In this document: in pieces, positions 39,255 to 48,375 of the stretch
Layout: the number at the start of each line of letters is the position of its first letter
Position numbering within the stretch: the first letter of the stretch is position 1
NCBI RefSeq assembly: GCF_027891095.1
Contig: NZ_JAQIIO010000003.1
Coordinates: forward strand, 411,252-475,251
DNA from: Aliiroseovarius salicola
GTDB lineage: Bacteria > Pseudomonadota > Alphaproteobacteria > Rhodobacterales > Rhodobacteraceae
Length of the DNA stretch: 64,000 nt
Direction of reading: 5' to 3'
Notes under the pieces: generated by a model
Database searches by the model: none
Told to the model about the DNA's origin: nothing
Seen by the model: only the letters and a program-made list of their open reading frames with translations
Made by a program: the position numbers and the translations under genes

Positions 39255-40685
39255 TTATCCCTGACGGCGTTCATCAAAGCTCTTGGCGATGAAGTCCGGC
39301 AAATGATCCCCCATTCCAACTGTGCGGTTGTTGTCACGACGGTTCGATCCACCTCGTGAGCGACCTCCACTGCTGCGCTCATTGCGACGCTCGTCACGTT
39401 GATCATCCCGGCGATTGGTTGATTTGGGAGCTGCTTCCGGCTTTTTGGAACCATCGCTGCGCTTGGTTTCTTGTTTCGGCGTATCGGCCTTAACATCTTC
39501 GGTGTTCTTGCGTGACCGCGATTTGCGCTCTTCCTTTTGAATCGGATTGTCGACTCGCGGGATTTCTTTCTCGATCAACCGTTCCACAGCATCGAGGTTC
39601 TTTTCGTCGCGTGGTTCACAGATCATGATCGCCTTGCCATCACGGCCAGCACGACCAGTCCGACCGATCCGATGCACATAGTCTTCGGCGTGGCCGGGCA
39701 CATCGTAATTGAACACATGGCTTACATTTGGAATATCCAAACCACGGGCGGCCACGTCGGAGGCGCAGAGGAAACGAATGGTGCCGTCGCGGAACCCCTG
39801 CAGTACTTGCATCCGTTTGGATTGCTCTAGATCGCCATGAATCGGTTCGGCATTATAGCCGTATTTCTTCAATGATTTTGCGGCGATATCCACATCCGTC
39901 TTACGGTTGCAGAAGATGATTGCATTGCTGCATGCTTCCCCTTCACGTTCAATAAGCGCGCGCAGCAGTTTGCGTTTCTCCGAGGAGGCGCGGTCGCGGC
40001 GCGAAGCCTTGAACATACAGAGTTCCTGAGTGATCGTTTCCGAGGTGGTCGCTTGGCGGGCCACTTCAATCCGCTCTGGATTGGACAGGAATGTATTGGT
40101 GATCCGCTCGATTTCCGGCGCCATAGTTGCCGAGAAGAACAGGGTTTGGCGGGTGAACGGTGTCAAACCGAAGATGCGCTCGATGTCGGGGATGAACCCC
40201 ATGTCGAGCATCCTGTCGGCCTCATCCACCACCATGATCTGAACGCCAGTCAGCAAGAGCTTGCCGCGTTCGAAATGGTCGAGCAGGCGACCCGGTGTGG
40301 CGATCAGCACGTCCACGCCACGATCGATCAACGCGTCTTGCTCTTTGAAGCTGACCCCGCCGATCAAGAGCGCCTTGGTCAGTTTAACATTCTTGGCGTA
40401 GGCGTCGAAGTTTTCCGCCACCTGCGCGGCAAGCTCGCGCGTCGGGCAGAGAACCAGCGAGCGCGGCATCCGCGCGCGGGCACGGCCACGCGCCAGTGCC
40501 GTGATCATTGGCAGGGTAAAGGATGCAGTTTTCCCGGTGCCGGTCTGGGCAATTCCCAAGACGTCACGTCCCTCCAAAGCAGGGGGAATGGCACCAGCCT
40601 GGATTGGGGTCGGGGTTTCGTAACCAGCCTCATCAATGGCCTTGAGGACCTTGGGGCTGAGTTTCAGGTCAGAAAATTTGGTCAT
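39255..40685 (-). CDS. DEAD-box ATP-dependent RNA helicase, RhlE-like
   Basis: A 476-residue helicase. Q motif and motif I (PTPIQAGAIPPALEGRDVLGIAQTGTGKT), motif II VDEADRML, motif III FSATM, motif VI HRIGRTGRAG. The C-terminal 80-90 residues are charged and low in complexity, with an RDDQRDERRNERSSGGRSRGGS run that should bind RNA. It belongs to the RhlE/RhlB group involved in ribosome assembly and cold adaptation. The start codon is preceded by a 190-base untranslated leader with hairpins. Confidence 0.94.
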   Translation of the reverse strand: MTKFSDLKLSPKVLKAIDEAGYETPTPIQAGAIPPALEGRDVLGIAQTGTGKTASFTLPMITALARGRARARMPRSLVLCPTRELAAQVAENFDAYAKNVKLTKALLIGGVSFKEQDALIDRGVDVLIATPGRLLDHFERGKLLLTGVQIMVVDEADRMLDMGFIPDIERIFGLTPFTRQTLFFSATMAPEIERITNTFLSNPERIEVARQATTSETITQELCMFKASRRDRASSEKRKLLRALIEREGEACSNAIIFCNRKTDVDIAAKSLKKYGYNAEPIHGDLEQSKRMQVLQGFRDGTIRFLCASDVAARGLDIPNVSHVFNYDVPGHAEDYVHRIGRTGRAGRDGKAIMICEPRDEKNLDAVERLIEKEIPRVDNPIQKEERKSRSRKNTEDVKADTPKQETKRSDGSKKPEAAPKSTNRRDDQRDERRNERSSGGRSRGGSNRRDNNRTVGMGDHLPDFIAKSFDERRQG

Positions 40686-40687
40686 AT

Positions 40688-40708
40688 GTGTCCATGTTTC
40701 ACGGACAC
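40688..40708 (-). promoter_or_regulatory. Hairpin directly before the DEAD-box helicase start codon
   Basis: On the transcript GTGTCC-GTGAAACAT-GGACAC ends two bases before the ATG at 40685, and the only purine-rich stretch that could act as ribosome site (TGGACAC) is in its 3' arm. Further upstream CGCCC...GGGCG (about 40760-40784) can also pair. The gap 40686-40876 holds no gene. Cold-shock helicase leaders often control translation this way; here it is inferred. Confidence 0.45.
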
Positions 40709-40876
40709 TTCTGGCCCGCGCATCTGTGAAAGAAAGCCCGTATGGCCGTAACGCCCTTGGGTTCTTCGAGGGGCGCTCTTTCGGATGAGGAAGGGGTAAA
40801 GAAAAAACGGCGTGTGGTCAACGCGTTCACCCGATTTAAGCGCAATTGAAGCAATAAGTTGCGTTTGTTTCTTGAA

Positions 40877-41530
40877 TTACCCGCATGTGTGGGCGCTAGG
40901 GTGCAGTTTTGGCCGATATCCTGCTTCCAGAATGGCAAGGCTCGGCTTGGGTGTCAGAACTTCGACCACCCCGGTTCCTCTCGGAACTTCAGTGCCATAA
41001 CCGTTTGGCGAGTAAGGTAACAGGCAGCCTTCACGCACAAGAAAGGTCTGATCTTGCCAACGGATAATCGCCCCAACTGGCAGCGAGGCAAGGTCAGCCT
41101 GATGGCGGATTTGCGACCTACCTCGCCCAACCCGATTTTTATGCAGAGACTTGTCGATTTCACTGTGCCCTGCAGTGCCAAATCGCTCGATCCAGAGTGA
41201 TTTGTACTGAGCATAGGCCTTTGGTCTGCAATAGGCACAGGGGCGGTGCCCTGCAGCCAGTGCAACCGCTTCATCGAGGAAAAACAAGGGGGTCCACGCG
41301 TGTTTCGGCATAGGGCCGTGATAGCGCCCTTTGGGGTGGGTGAGGGTGCAGATGATCCAGTGCTGATGTTTCCACCGCGATGTGCCCAGCTGCCCGTTTT
41401 CAAACTGCAATATGCCGCGATTTCCGGTGAAGATACCGCGAGCCGGGTCAGCAATGATCTCGCCTGTTGGGAGCACACGATTTTGCAGCGGCGAAGGGCG
41501 GGACAAGTCGCGCCCTTCGCACATAATCAC
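40877..41530 (-). CDS. Conserved protein of unknown function with Ada-like HRPCAYCR motif
   Basis: A 217-residue protein starting GTG at 41530 (GTGA overlap with the prfC stop); an ATG two codons on is the alternative. Conserved blocks: MCEGRDLSRPSPLQNRV, FTGNRGILQFENG, FFLDEAVALAAGHRPCAYCRPKAYAQYKSLW near the centre, and SLPVGAIIRW...LLPYSPNGYG at the end. The RPCAYCR pair recalls one half of the Zn site of Ada (RPCxRC), but the protein lacks a methyltransferase domain. I know it as a widespread family without an assigned job. Tight coupling with release factor 3 is seen. Confidence 0.75.
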   Translation of the reverse strand: MIMCEGRDLSRPSPLQNRVLPTGEIIADPARGIFTGNRGILQFENGQLGTSRWKHQHWIICTLTHPKGRYHGPMPKHAWTPLFFLDEAVALAAGHRPCAYCRPKAYAQYKSLWIERFGTAGHSEIDKSLHKNRVGRGRSQIRHQADLASLPVGAIIRWQDQTFLVREGCLLPYSPNGYGTEVPRGTGVVEVLTPKPSLAILEAGYRPKLHPSAHTCG

Positions 41531-43134
41531 ACCATCATTTCTTTGGTGGCAGTCAGATTCACACCTTCAAAATCACGTTCAATTCGGTCGATATCCCATT
41601 GAAGCCGCGTAAGAAAAACAGGATCGCCATCATGGTCATGTGCGATGTGCTGCTTGTTGGTATTGATCAGCTTCTCGACCGTTGCCTTGTCTCCAGACAC
41701 CCAGCGAGCTGAGGTGAATTGCGACGGTTCAAATCGCACTGGCAGACCGTATTCCATCTCGATCCGACTGGCGAGCACTTCAAATTGCAGCGCTCCCACG
41801 ACGCCGACAATGAAGCCCGAGCCAATATGGGGTTTGAACACCTTGGCCGCGCCTTCTTCGGCAAACTGCATCAACGCTTTTTCCAGGTGCTTGGCTTTCA
41901 TCGGGTCGCCGGCACGCACGACTTGCAAGAGTTCCGGGGCAAAGCTTGGAATGCCCGTCGCACGCAACACTTCACCTTCGGTCAGGGTGTCTCCGATACG
42001 AAGCTGACCGTGGTTCGGGATGCCGATAATGTCACCTGCCCAGGCCTCTTCCGCCAACTCTCGGTCAGACGCCAGGAACAGCACCGGGCTTGAGATTGCC
42101 ATTGGCTTTTTTGACCGCACATGTGTGAGTTTCATGCCCCGTTTGAAATGCCCCGAGGCAAGGCGCACAAAGGCCACGCGGTCGCGGTGTTTCGGATCCA
42201 TGTTGGCCTGAACTTTGAAGACAAATCCGGCGACTTTCTTCTCATCCGGCGAAATCTGACGCGGATCGGCCTGTTGGGGCTGCGGTTCGGGGCCGAAATC
42301 GGCAATCCCGTTCATCAGCTCTTGAACACCGAATGAGTTGATCGCGGAGCCGAACCAGATAGGAGTCATGTGCCCCTCAAGCACGGATTGCGGATCAAGA
42401 GCGGGCAGAAGTTCCTTGGCCATTTCCACTTCTTCGAGGAATTGTTCCAGAAGATGCTCAGGCACATGTTCAGCCAGTTTCGGGTCGTCCAATCCCGAGA
42501 TTTCCACCGTCTCGCCAACCACATTGCGATCCGCGCGGTCCATCAGTTCCAGCCGATCATTCAGCAGGTCATAACAGCCCATGAAATCGCGCCCGACGCC
42601 AATCGGCCAAGACGCGGGGGTGACGTCAATCGCGAGCATTTCCTGAATTTCGTCAATGATCTCAAACGTATCGCGGCTTTCCCGGTCCATCTTGTTACAG
42701 AAGGTCAGGATCGGCAGGTCACGCAGACGGCAGACTTCGAAAAGCTTCTGCGTCTGGCTTTCCACACCTTTTGCCCCGTCAATCACCATCACAGCGGCGT
42801 CCACGGCGGTGAGCGTGCGATAGGTGTCTTCCGAAAAATCCGAGTGACCGGGCGTGTCCACAAGATTGAAGCGGAAGTTCTTGAAATCAAAAGACATCGC
42901 CGAGGCGGAAACCGAAATGCCGCGATCCTTCTCCATCTGCATGAAGTCCGAGCGCGTGCGCCGTGCTTCCCCCTTGGCGCGCACCTGACCCGCCATCTGA
43001 ATGGCACCACCATACAGAAGGAACTTTTCCGTCAACGTGGTCTTACCCGCATCCGGGTGCGAAATGATCGCAAAGGTCCGGCGGCGCGCAATTTCGGGCG
43101 GCAATTCGGGGCGGTTTGTCTGCGTGTCCAACAT
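41527..43134 (-). CDS. prfC: Peptide chain release factor 3
   Basis: A 535-residue translational GTPase that releases RF1/RF2 from the ribosome after termination. G1 SHPDAGKTTLTEK, G2/RGISV, G3 DTPGHSDFSED, G4 NKMDRES; then domains II and III with VGVVGALQFEVLASRIEMEYG. Normal length. It is transcribed leftward and overlaps the unknown protein by 4 bp. Confidence 0.97.
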   Translation of the reverse strand: MLDTQTNRPELPPEIARRRTFAIISHPDAGKTTLTEKFLLYGGAIQMAGQVRAKGEARRTRSDFMQMEKDRGISVSASAMSFDFKNFRFNLVDTPGHSDFSEDTYRTLTAVDAAVMVIDGAKGVESQTQKLFEVCRLRDLPILTFCNKMDRESRDTFEIIDEIQEMLAIDVTPASWPIGVGRDFMGCYDLLNDRLELMDRADRNVVGETVEISGLDDPKLAEHVPEHLLEQFLEEVEMAKELLPALDPQSVLEGHMTPIWFGSAINSFGVQELMNGIADFGPEPQPQQADPRQISPDEKKVAGFVFKVQANMDPKHRDRVAFVRLASGHFKRGMKLTHVRSKKPMAISSPVLFLASDRELAEEAWAGDIIGIPNHGQLRIGDTLTEGEVLRATGIPSFAPELLQVVRAGDPMKAKHLEKALMQFAEEGAAKVFKPHIGSGFIVGVVGALQFEVLASRIEMEYGLPVRFEPSQFTSARWVSGDKATVEKLINTNKQHIAHDHDGDPVFLTRLQWDIDRIERDFEGVNLTATKEMMV

Positions 43135-43188
43135 GGTGTCGCTATAGCTGGGGTGGGGGGCTTTCGCAATGGGCTGCGTGCGGGGCCA

Positions 43189-44202
43189 TCAGCGAGAACT
43201 GCCCCCTTTCAAGGCGCGCAGAGTGCGGGTAGACGAAGAGCGCCCAAGACGGTCTTTACCAACTTCACGAGCATAGGTGCCCTTGTCATGACTTGGGGTG
43301 CTGTCAGGCAAGGCCGGGCGGTTGATTTGATCGACAAACTGGCTTTCTGCGGGAATGCCCTCGGCATAGATGATTTCATGCTTGTCAAAAAGCAGCTGGA
43401 AATAGTCGACAAACCCGCCTTCGCTTTGGGTCACATCTTCACCATTCACAAGGTCGCCTGCACGCAGCAGAACTTCTTTCTGGCCGACATTCAATGCATC
43501 CACTCGCTGGTAAATGAACAGGCGGTGGCTCGGGCTAAGTGTCAGCTCGGCCTCGTTGTTCAGGGCCCCTGCGGCGATGGTGATCGGAGCAAATGCTCCG
43601 TTTGCACGCACTGTTTGCTGACCGATCCAGCGCAGGGGTTGCGGGCCGCTGTCGCGGGTCAGGATACGGTCCCCAGTAGTAAGCTCTTCAATCGGCACCT
43701 GCCGCCCGTCTGCCATTGTGATCCGCGTGCCGCGTGTAAAGGATACCGATGCGGATTCAGCCAGCCGTGCGCGCGCATTATCAGTGTCGATGGTGACAAG
43801 TGTGTAGGGTATGCCCTCGGTCAACGGAGCCAGCGGATAGAAATGAATATCCACAATGCGAGTGTGATCCGGGGTCGTCTCCACAAGGACAATTGCTTCA
43901 AATGTATCGCCATGTGGGGGCATCAGGGTCAACACGCAATCCAGAAAGACGGGGGCTCCGACTGTGCCAACCCGCGTTCCGTTTGCAATTTCCAGTGGGC
44001 CGGTTGCCTCGGAAATGCGCAGGCTGAGGGGGTGGGCCTCTGATCGGGTCAAGGCATAGGCGTCTTCTAGAACCAGTTCAGACGCATCAGTAAGAGGATC
44101 ACCCTCGTTCACGCCCTGCACCACGCTGAAAGTTTCAGCCGGATGGACCGGCAAAGTCAGAATGGCGTCGGGATTGTTTTTGCTGTTTTGAGGGTTTGAC
44201 AT
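43189..44202 (-). CDS. Hint-domain protein with Ser in place of the first Cys
   Basis: A 337-residue protein (start MSNPQNSK at 44202; a TTG at 44250 is possible). The N-terminal 150 residues form a beta-rich domain of unknown type. The Hint/Hint_2 domain starts at 152: VSFTRGTRITMADGRQVPIEELTTGDRILTRDSGPQPLRWIG, then LSPSHRLFIY and VDYFQLLFDKHEIIYAEGIPAES. The normal first residue Cys is Ser 154. Rhodobacterales carry many such proteins, often in secreted RTX-type products; this one has no visible signal or RTX repeat. Whether it self-processes is open. Confidence 0.8.
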   Translation of the reverse strand: MSNPQNSKNNPDAILTLPVHPAETFSVVQGVNEGDPLTDASELVLEDAYALTRSEAHPLSLRISEATGPLEIANGTRVGTVGAPVFLDCVLTLMPPHGDTFEAIVLVETTPDHTRIVDIHFYPLAPLTEGIPYTLVTIDTDNARARLAESASVSFTRGTRITMADGRQVPIEELTTGDRILTRDSGPQPLRWIGQQTVRANGAFAPITIAAGALNNEAELTLSPSHRLFIYQRVDALNVGQKEVLLRAGDLVNGEDVTQSEGGFVDYFQLLFDKHEIIYAEGIPAESQFVDQINRPALPDSTPSHDKGTYAREVGKDRLGRSSSTRTLRALKGGSSR

Positions 44203-44399
44203 AAAGACGACTGCTGGTGAACGAAACACGAGATGATGGGGTGAGGCCAAGTGGTAAGACCGAAATGTAAGTTAGTTTCTGGCGGGCTGCAGGTCAATCT
44301 TGCCATTTCATCAATTGCTCCCTTGCCAAGCGGTGCTTCCGCATCTTCTCCAGCCGGGTTTCAGGTGCTAAGACCGGATTAGCAAAATGGAGAAGCGTG

Positions 44400-45179
44400 A
44401 TGGAACTGGGTATTGCCCGCAAGAAGGCGCTTGTATGCGCATCGTCAAAAGGACTTGGATTCGGATGCGCACAAGCCCTGGCGCGCGAAGGGGTGGATCT
44501 GATCATGAACGCCCGTACCGAGGAGACACTTGAACGCTCCGCAGAGGCATTGCGCGCTGAAACCGGTGTCAATATCACGACTGTTGCCGCGGATGTGACA
44601 AGCGAAAAGGGACGCGCGGCCGTTCTGGATGCTGCTGGAGCGGTTGACATTCTTGTCACCAATGCAGGAGGTCCGCCGCCGGGTCTGTGGAAGGACTGGT
44701 CGCGTGACGATTTCATTGCAGCCTTTGACGCGAACATGCTGACCCCAATCGCCCTGATGCAGGCATTGATGCCGGGTATGATGGAACGGGGCTGGGGCAG
44801 AGTGGTCAATATCACGTCGCAATCGGTCAAGGGGCCGATCCCGGTTCTGGGTCTGTCCAATACCGCACGGGCGGGGCTTACAGGTTTTGTGGCCGGAACA
44901 GCCCGGCAGGTGGCTTCTCATGGGGTGATCATCAACAACCTGTTGCCAGGTATCCATGATACGGACAGGGCGCTTTCACTTGATCAGGGGGTGATGGATG
45001 CCCAGGGGATCACAATGGATGAAGCGCGTGCGGTCCGAATGGCGGGCATCCCGGCGGGTCGCTATGGTACAGCGCAGGAGTTTGGCGCCACCTGTGCGTT
45101 CCTTTGCTCGCAATTCGCGGGCTTTATGGTGGGCCAGAATATCGTTCTGGATGGTGGCGCACTGAACGCCACCATCTGA
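44400..45179 (+). CDS. SDR family protein without the Tyr-Lys catalytic pair
   Basis: A 259-residue Rossmann-fold short-chain dehydrogenase-like protein: cofactor loop CASSKGLGFGCAQAL, VTNAGGPPPG, and the C-terminal GQNIVLDGGALNATI. At the active site the family YxxxK reads SNTAR (QSVKGPIPVLGLSNTARAGL), so Tyr and Lys are Ser and Arg. Relatives with LSNxxR are known as a divergent SDR branch usually annotated as 3-oxoacyl-ACP reductase. Redox activity is doubtful. GGAG precedes the ATG at 44400. Confidence 0.88.
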   Translation: MELGIARKKALVCASSKGLGFGCAQALAREGVDLIMNARTEETLERSAEALRAETGVNITTVAADVTSEKGRAAVLDAAGAVDILVTNAGGPPPGLWKDWSRDDFIAAFDANMLTPIALMQALMPGMMERGWGRVVNITSQSVKGPIPVLGLSNTARAGLTGFVAGTARQVASHGVIINNLLPGIHDTDRALSLDQGVMDAQGITMDEARAVRMAGIPAGRYGTAQEFGATCAFLCSQFAGFMVGQNIVLDGGALNATI

Positions 45180-45287
45180 TCGCGCAATCCTCAGCAGCGG
45201 TGGAAATGCGGCAACCCATTCGTTTGGTGGGTTGCGAAACGCAATTTCGCAATTAGGTTCAGAGCAGCGAGGACAGGAGAGCAATTC

Positions 45288-46331
45288 ATGAAAATGAACA
45301 AACTTGCCGGGGGCGCCCTTGAGGTCAGCACCCTGTGTCTCGGGTCCATGACCTGGGGGTCGACAAATTCAGAGACGGAGGGGCATGAGCAAATCGACAT
45401 GTTCGTCGATCACGGCGGCAATTTCATCGATACGGCTGAGATGTATCCGGTGAACCCAATCATCGCAGAGAATTGCGGCAGGTCCGAAATGGTAATCGGC
45501 TCGTGGCTGGCAAAATCCAGACGGCGGGATGATGTAATCGTTGCCACCAAGGTGACCGGACCAAATGGCGGGTTTGTTCGCGACGGATATGGATATGACG
45601 GGCAAGTGATTCCGAATGCCATCGATAACAGCCTGCGCAATTTGCAGACCGACTATATCGATATCTACCAACTGCACTGGCCCAAACGTGGCAGTTATGC
45701 GTTTCGCCAGAACTGGACCTACGACCCGAGCAAGCAGGATCGCGCCGCGACCGAAGCTCATATGCGCGAGGTTCTGGCTGCAATGAAAACAGCCGTGGAT
45801 GCGGGCAAGGTGCGCCATTTTGCTTTGTCCAACGAAAGTGCGTGGGGTACGCTGGAGTGGCTGCGCCTGGCGCGCGAAATGGGCGCGCCTGAAGTGATCT
45901 CGGTTCAGAATGAATACAGCTTGATGTATCGTCAGGCCGATACAGATCTCGCCGAGCTATGTCACAATGAAGGCGTGCGTGTCCTGTCCTATTCTCCGCT
46001 TGCGACCGGGCTTTTGACCGGAAAATACCAGCACGGCGCAATCCCGGAAGGTTCCCGGATGTCGCTGCACCCGGGATTGGGCGGGCGCAAAACCGAACGC
46101 GCTTTTGAAGCTGTGGATGCCTATTTGGAGCTCGCCCAGAAGCACGGAATCGATGTGGTCCATATGGCGCTTGCTTTTGTCATGTCGCGCCCCTTTATGG
46201 GCTCGACAATCTTCGGGGCTTCAAGTGCCGAGCAACTTGCGCGCATTCTTGAAGGCAAAGATCTGACACTGTCCAACGAGGTCATGGCGGATATCGATGT
46301 GACTCATCGGGCGCACGCTTACCCGTATTAA
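45288..46331 (+). CDS. Aldo/keto reductase, Tas-like
   Basis: A 347-residue (beta/alpha)8 NADPH-dependent oxidoreductase. GGNFIDTAEMYPV carries the catalytic Asp and Tyr, IVATKVTG the Lys, DYIDIYQLHWPKRG the His; LSYSPLATGLLTGKY and GSTIFGASSAEQL bind cofactor. Wording and length match the E. coli Tas branch. AGGAG precedes the start. The physiological substrate is unknown. Ended by the terminator at 46402-46426. Confidence 0.93.
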   Translation: MKMNKLAGGALEVSTLCLGSMTWGSTNSETEGHEQIDMFVDHGGNFIDTAEMYPVNPIIAENCGRSEMVIGSWLAKSRRRDDVIVATKVTGPNGGFVRDGYGYDGQVIPNAIDNSLRNLQTDYIDIYQLHWPKRGSYAFRQNWTYDPSKQDRAATEAHMREVLAAMKTAVDAGKVRHFALSNESAWGTLEWLRLAREMGAPEVISVQNEYSLMYRQADTDLAELCHNEGVRVLSYSPLATGLLTGKYQHGAIPEGSRMSLHPGLGGRKTERAFEAVDAYLELAQKHGIDVVHMALAFVMSRPFMGSTIFGASSAEQLARILEGKDLTLSNEVMADIDVTHRAHAYPY

Positions 46332-46401
46332 CCGCCAACCAGCAGAACTGGTAGGTGACAGGTCAGATGTCTCTGGCGAGAGCATTTACAGAAAGAAAAA
46401 A

Positions 46402-46426
46402 GGGGCCTGATTGATCAGGCCTTTTG
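46402..46426. terminator. Bidirectional terminator between aldo/keto reductase and regulator
   Basis: GGCCTGA (46404-46410), loop TTGA, TCAGGCC (46415-46421), then TTTT; an A-run precedes it, giving a T-run on the minus strand. The stem contains the stop codon of the minus-strand regulator. Confidence 0.8.
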
Positions 46427-47383
46427 TCTCATGTCCGTCACGCTTTGTCCGTGGGCAAGTTTGAAAGCACGGGCAAAGCTCGCCGCGGACCCAAACCCGG
46501 TTGCCAGAGCGATTTCTCCGACAGGACGTGTCGTGTCGCTGGCCAGACGGCGGGCTTCGTCCAGCCTGAGGTTCAGGAAATAAGCGCCGGGTGAAGTGTT
46601 AAGGGCCTGCTGAAAGCGCGTTTCCAGACTGCGTTGGCTCATTCCCAACTGCCGCGCAATCTGTGCAATGCTGGGCGGTTCTTCCAGATTTTCCTCCATG
46701 ATCCGAATGGCGTGGGCGACTTTTGGCGCGCGGGCCATAAGACGGGCGGGCGAGGTCACGGTCTGTGGGCGATGCCCGGTGGGATCGGGTTCGTAGATCA
46801 ATGCGCCAGCCGTGCGCATGGCCAAAGCTTCACCGTGTCGGGAGCGGATCAGATGGAGCATCAGATCCAAAGTGGATCCGGCCCCTCCTGTTGTGATCAT
46901 GCGCCCATCCACCACAAACCGATCGCGCGAAACATTGATTTCTGGAAAGCGAATTTCAAATGTCTCCAGATCCTCCCAATGGGTTGTGGCGCGATGCTGG
47001 TTAAGAAGCCCAGCTCTGGCCATGATCCAGGGGCCGCCATCGACCCCTCCGATGGTCTTTCCGCTTTGCGACAATTGGCGCAACAGCCGCAGGAGATCGG
47101 GGCTGCTTTGAGCTTCAAGGTCAAACCCGGCAATCACAAAGATCACATCCAGATCTGATCGCATATCCAATGCTTGACCCGGCACCTGCAATCCCGAAGT
47201 AAGCGTCGCTGGGGTGCCATCTGCGGTGAACCAGAGCCAGTGAAAAAGGTCGCGCCCCGCGCGCCGGTTGGCGGCCCGCAACGGGTCGACCACTGCAGCC
47301 AGCGACAGGGTGTTGGCGGCATCCAGTACCAAAAGCCCAATGGTAAGCGGTTTGCCCGGTTCGAAGATATTTACGTGATTCAT
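46415..47383 (-). CDS. GlxA/CdhR-type AraC-family regulator
   Basis: A 322-residue regulator (start MNHVNIFEPG; a GTG 33 bp upstream is possible). N-terminal DJ-1/PfpI-like ligand-binding domain (LTIGLLVLDAANTLSLAAVVDPLRAANR ... TGGAGSTLDLMLHLIRSRHG), C-terminal AraC domain with two HTHs (PSIAQIARQLGMSQRSLETRFQ; VGEIALATGFGSAASFARAFKLAHG). In Pseudomonas CdhR, of this architecture, activates carnitine genes. It faces the carnitine-type operon at 47458, so it very likely senses carnitine or a product. Confidence 0.88.
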   Translation of the reverse strand: MNHVNIFEPGKPLTIGLLVLDAANTLSLAAVVDPLRAANRRAGRDLFHWLWFTADGTPATLTSGLQVPGQALDMRSDLDVIFVIAGFDLEAQSSPDLLRLLRQLSQSGKTIGGVDGGPWIMARAGLLNQHRATTHWEDLETFEIRFPEINVSRDRFVVDGRMITTGGAGSTLDLMLHLIRSRHGEALAMRTAGALIYEPDPTGHRPQTVTSPARLMARAPKVAHAIRIMEENLEEPPSIAQIARQLGMSQRSLETRFQQALNTSPGAYFLNLRLDEARRLASDTTRPVGEIALATGFGSAASFARAFKLAHGQSVTDMRQKA

Positions 47384-47457
47384 CAAATATACTTCGTAAT
47401 AGGCAAAGTCTTTCACGTCCAGCGCCGCATTATATCGAAAATATCAGGGAGGATGCC

Positions 47458-48375
47458 ATGCCGCTTCAAATGAACCGAGAGGTTTTCATCACCGCTGCCG
47501 TGACCGGATCAGGCAGCACCCAAGATCGCAGCCCACATGTGCCGCGCAGCCCGGAAGAGATCGCGAACTCTGCAATTGATGCCGCCAAAGCTGGTGCAGC
47601 CATTGTGCATTGCCATGTACGCGAGCCCGATTCCGGCAAACCCTCACGCCGGCTGGAGCTTTATCGTGAAGTCACGGACCGCATTCGCGATGCAGAGGTT
47701 GATGTTGTTTTGAACCTCACTGCGGGTATGGGGGGCGACATGGTGTTTGGACCGCCGGACAGCCCGTTTCCGGTCAATCCAGATGCCACCGATATGGTGG
47801 GCGCCGCTGAACGGGTAGAGCATGTACGCCAATGCCTGCCAGAGATCTGCACACTCGATTGTGGCACCATGAACTTTGCCGAAGCAGATTATGTGATGAC
47901 CAACACGCCTGGGATGCTCGAGGCGATGGGCCGGATGATGACGGATATGGGGGTCAAACCGGAAATTGAGGCCTTCGATACGGGTCATCTCTGGCATGCC
48001 AAGACGCTGGTCGAACAGGGTGTGCTGGACAGTCCAGCACTGGTTCAACTGTGCATGGGTGTGCCGTGGGGCGCGCCAGATGACCTCAATACGTTCATGG
48101 CGATGGTGAATAATGTGCCATCCGACTGGACCTTCTCGGCATTCGCATTGGGGCGCAACCAGATGGCCTATGCGGCTGCGGCCGTGTTGGCAGGGGGCAA
48201 TGTACGGGTGGGGCTCGAGGATAACCTCTGGCTGGAAAAAGGTGTGCTGGCCACCAATGCCCAACTGGTCGAACGCGCGGCAACTGTGGTCGAAAACATG
48301 GGCGCCAGGGTGATTGGACCCGAGGAGGTGCGTCAGAAGCTTGGCCTGGTGAAACAGGCTCCGATCAGCGCATGA
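47458..48375 (+). CDS. cdhC: BKACE (DUF849) enzyme; likely dehydrocarnitine cleavage enzyme CdhC
   Basis: A 305-residue beta-keto acid cleavage enzyme. NREVFITAAVTGSGS starts the TIM barrel, IVHCHVREPDSGKPS holds zinc ligands His 51 and His 53, NLTAGMGGD and VRVGLEDNLWLEKG the rest of the active site. These enzymes combine a beta-keto acid with acetyl-CoA, giving acetoacetate and a new acyl-CoA. Next to carnitine dehydrogenase and a CdhR-like regulator, the substrate should be 3-dehydrocarnitine, giving betainyl-CoA. GGGAGG precedes the start; overlaps the next gene by 4 bp. Confidence 0.88.
   Translation: MPLQMNREVFITAAVTGSGSTQDRSPHVPRSPEEIANSAIDAAKAGAAIVHCHVREPDSGKPSRRLELYREVTDRIRDAEVDVVLNLTAGMGGDMVFGPPDSPFPVNPDATDMVGAAERVEHVRQCLPEICTLDCGTMNFAEADYVMTNTPGMLEAMGRMMTDMGVKPEIEAFDTGHLWHAKTLVEQGVLDSPALVQLCMGVPWGAPDDLNTFMAMVNNVPSDWTFSAFALGRNQMAYAAAAVLAGGNVRVGLEDNLWLEKGVLATNAQLVERAATVVENMGARVIGPEEVRQKLGLVKQAPISA

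Noticed and set aside
42370..44043. 557-codon plus-strand frame across prfC and the Hint gene
   Set aside because: It lies antisense to two recognisable genes and crosses their boundary; composition is typical of an antisense shadow.
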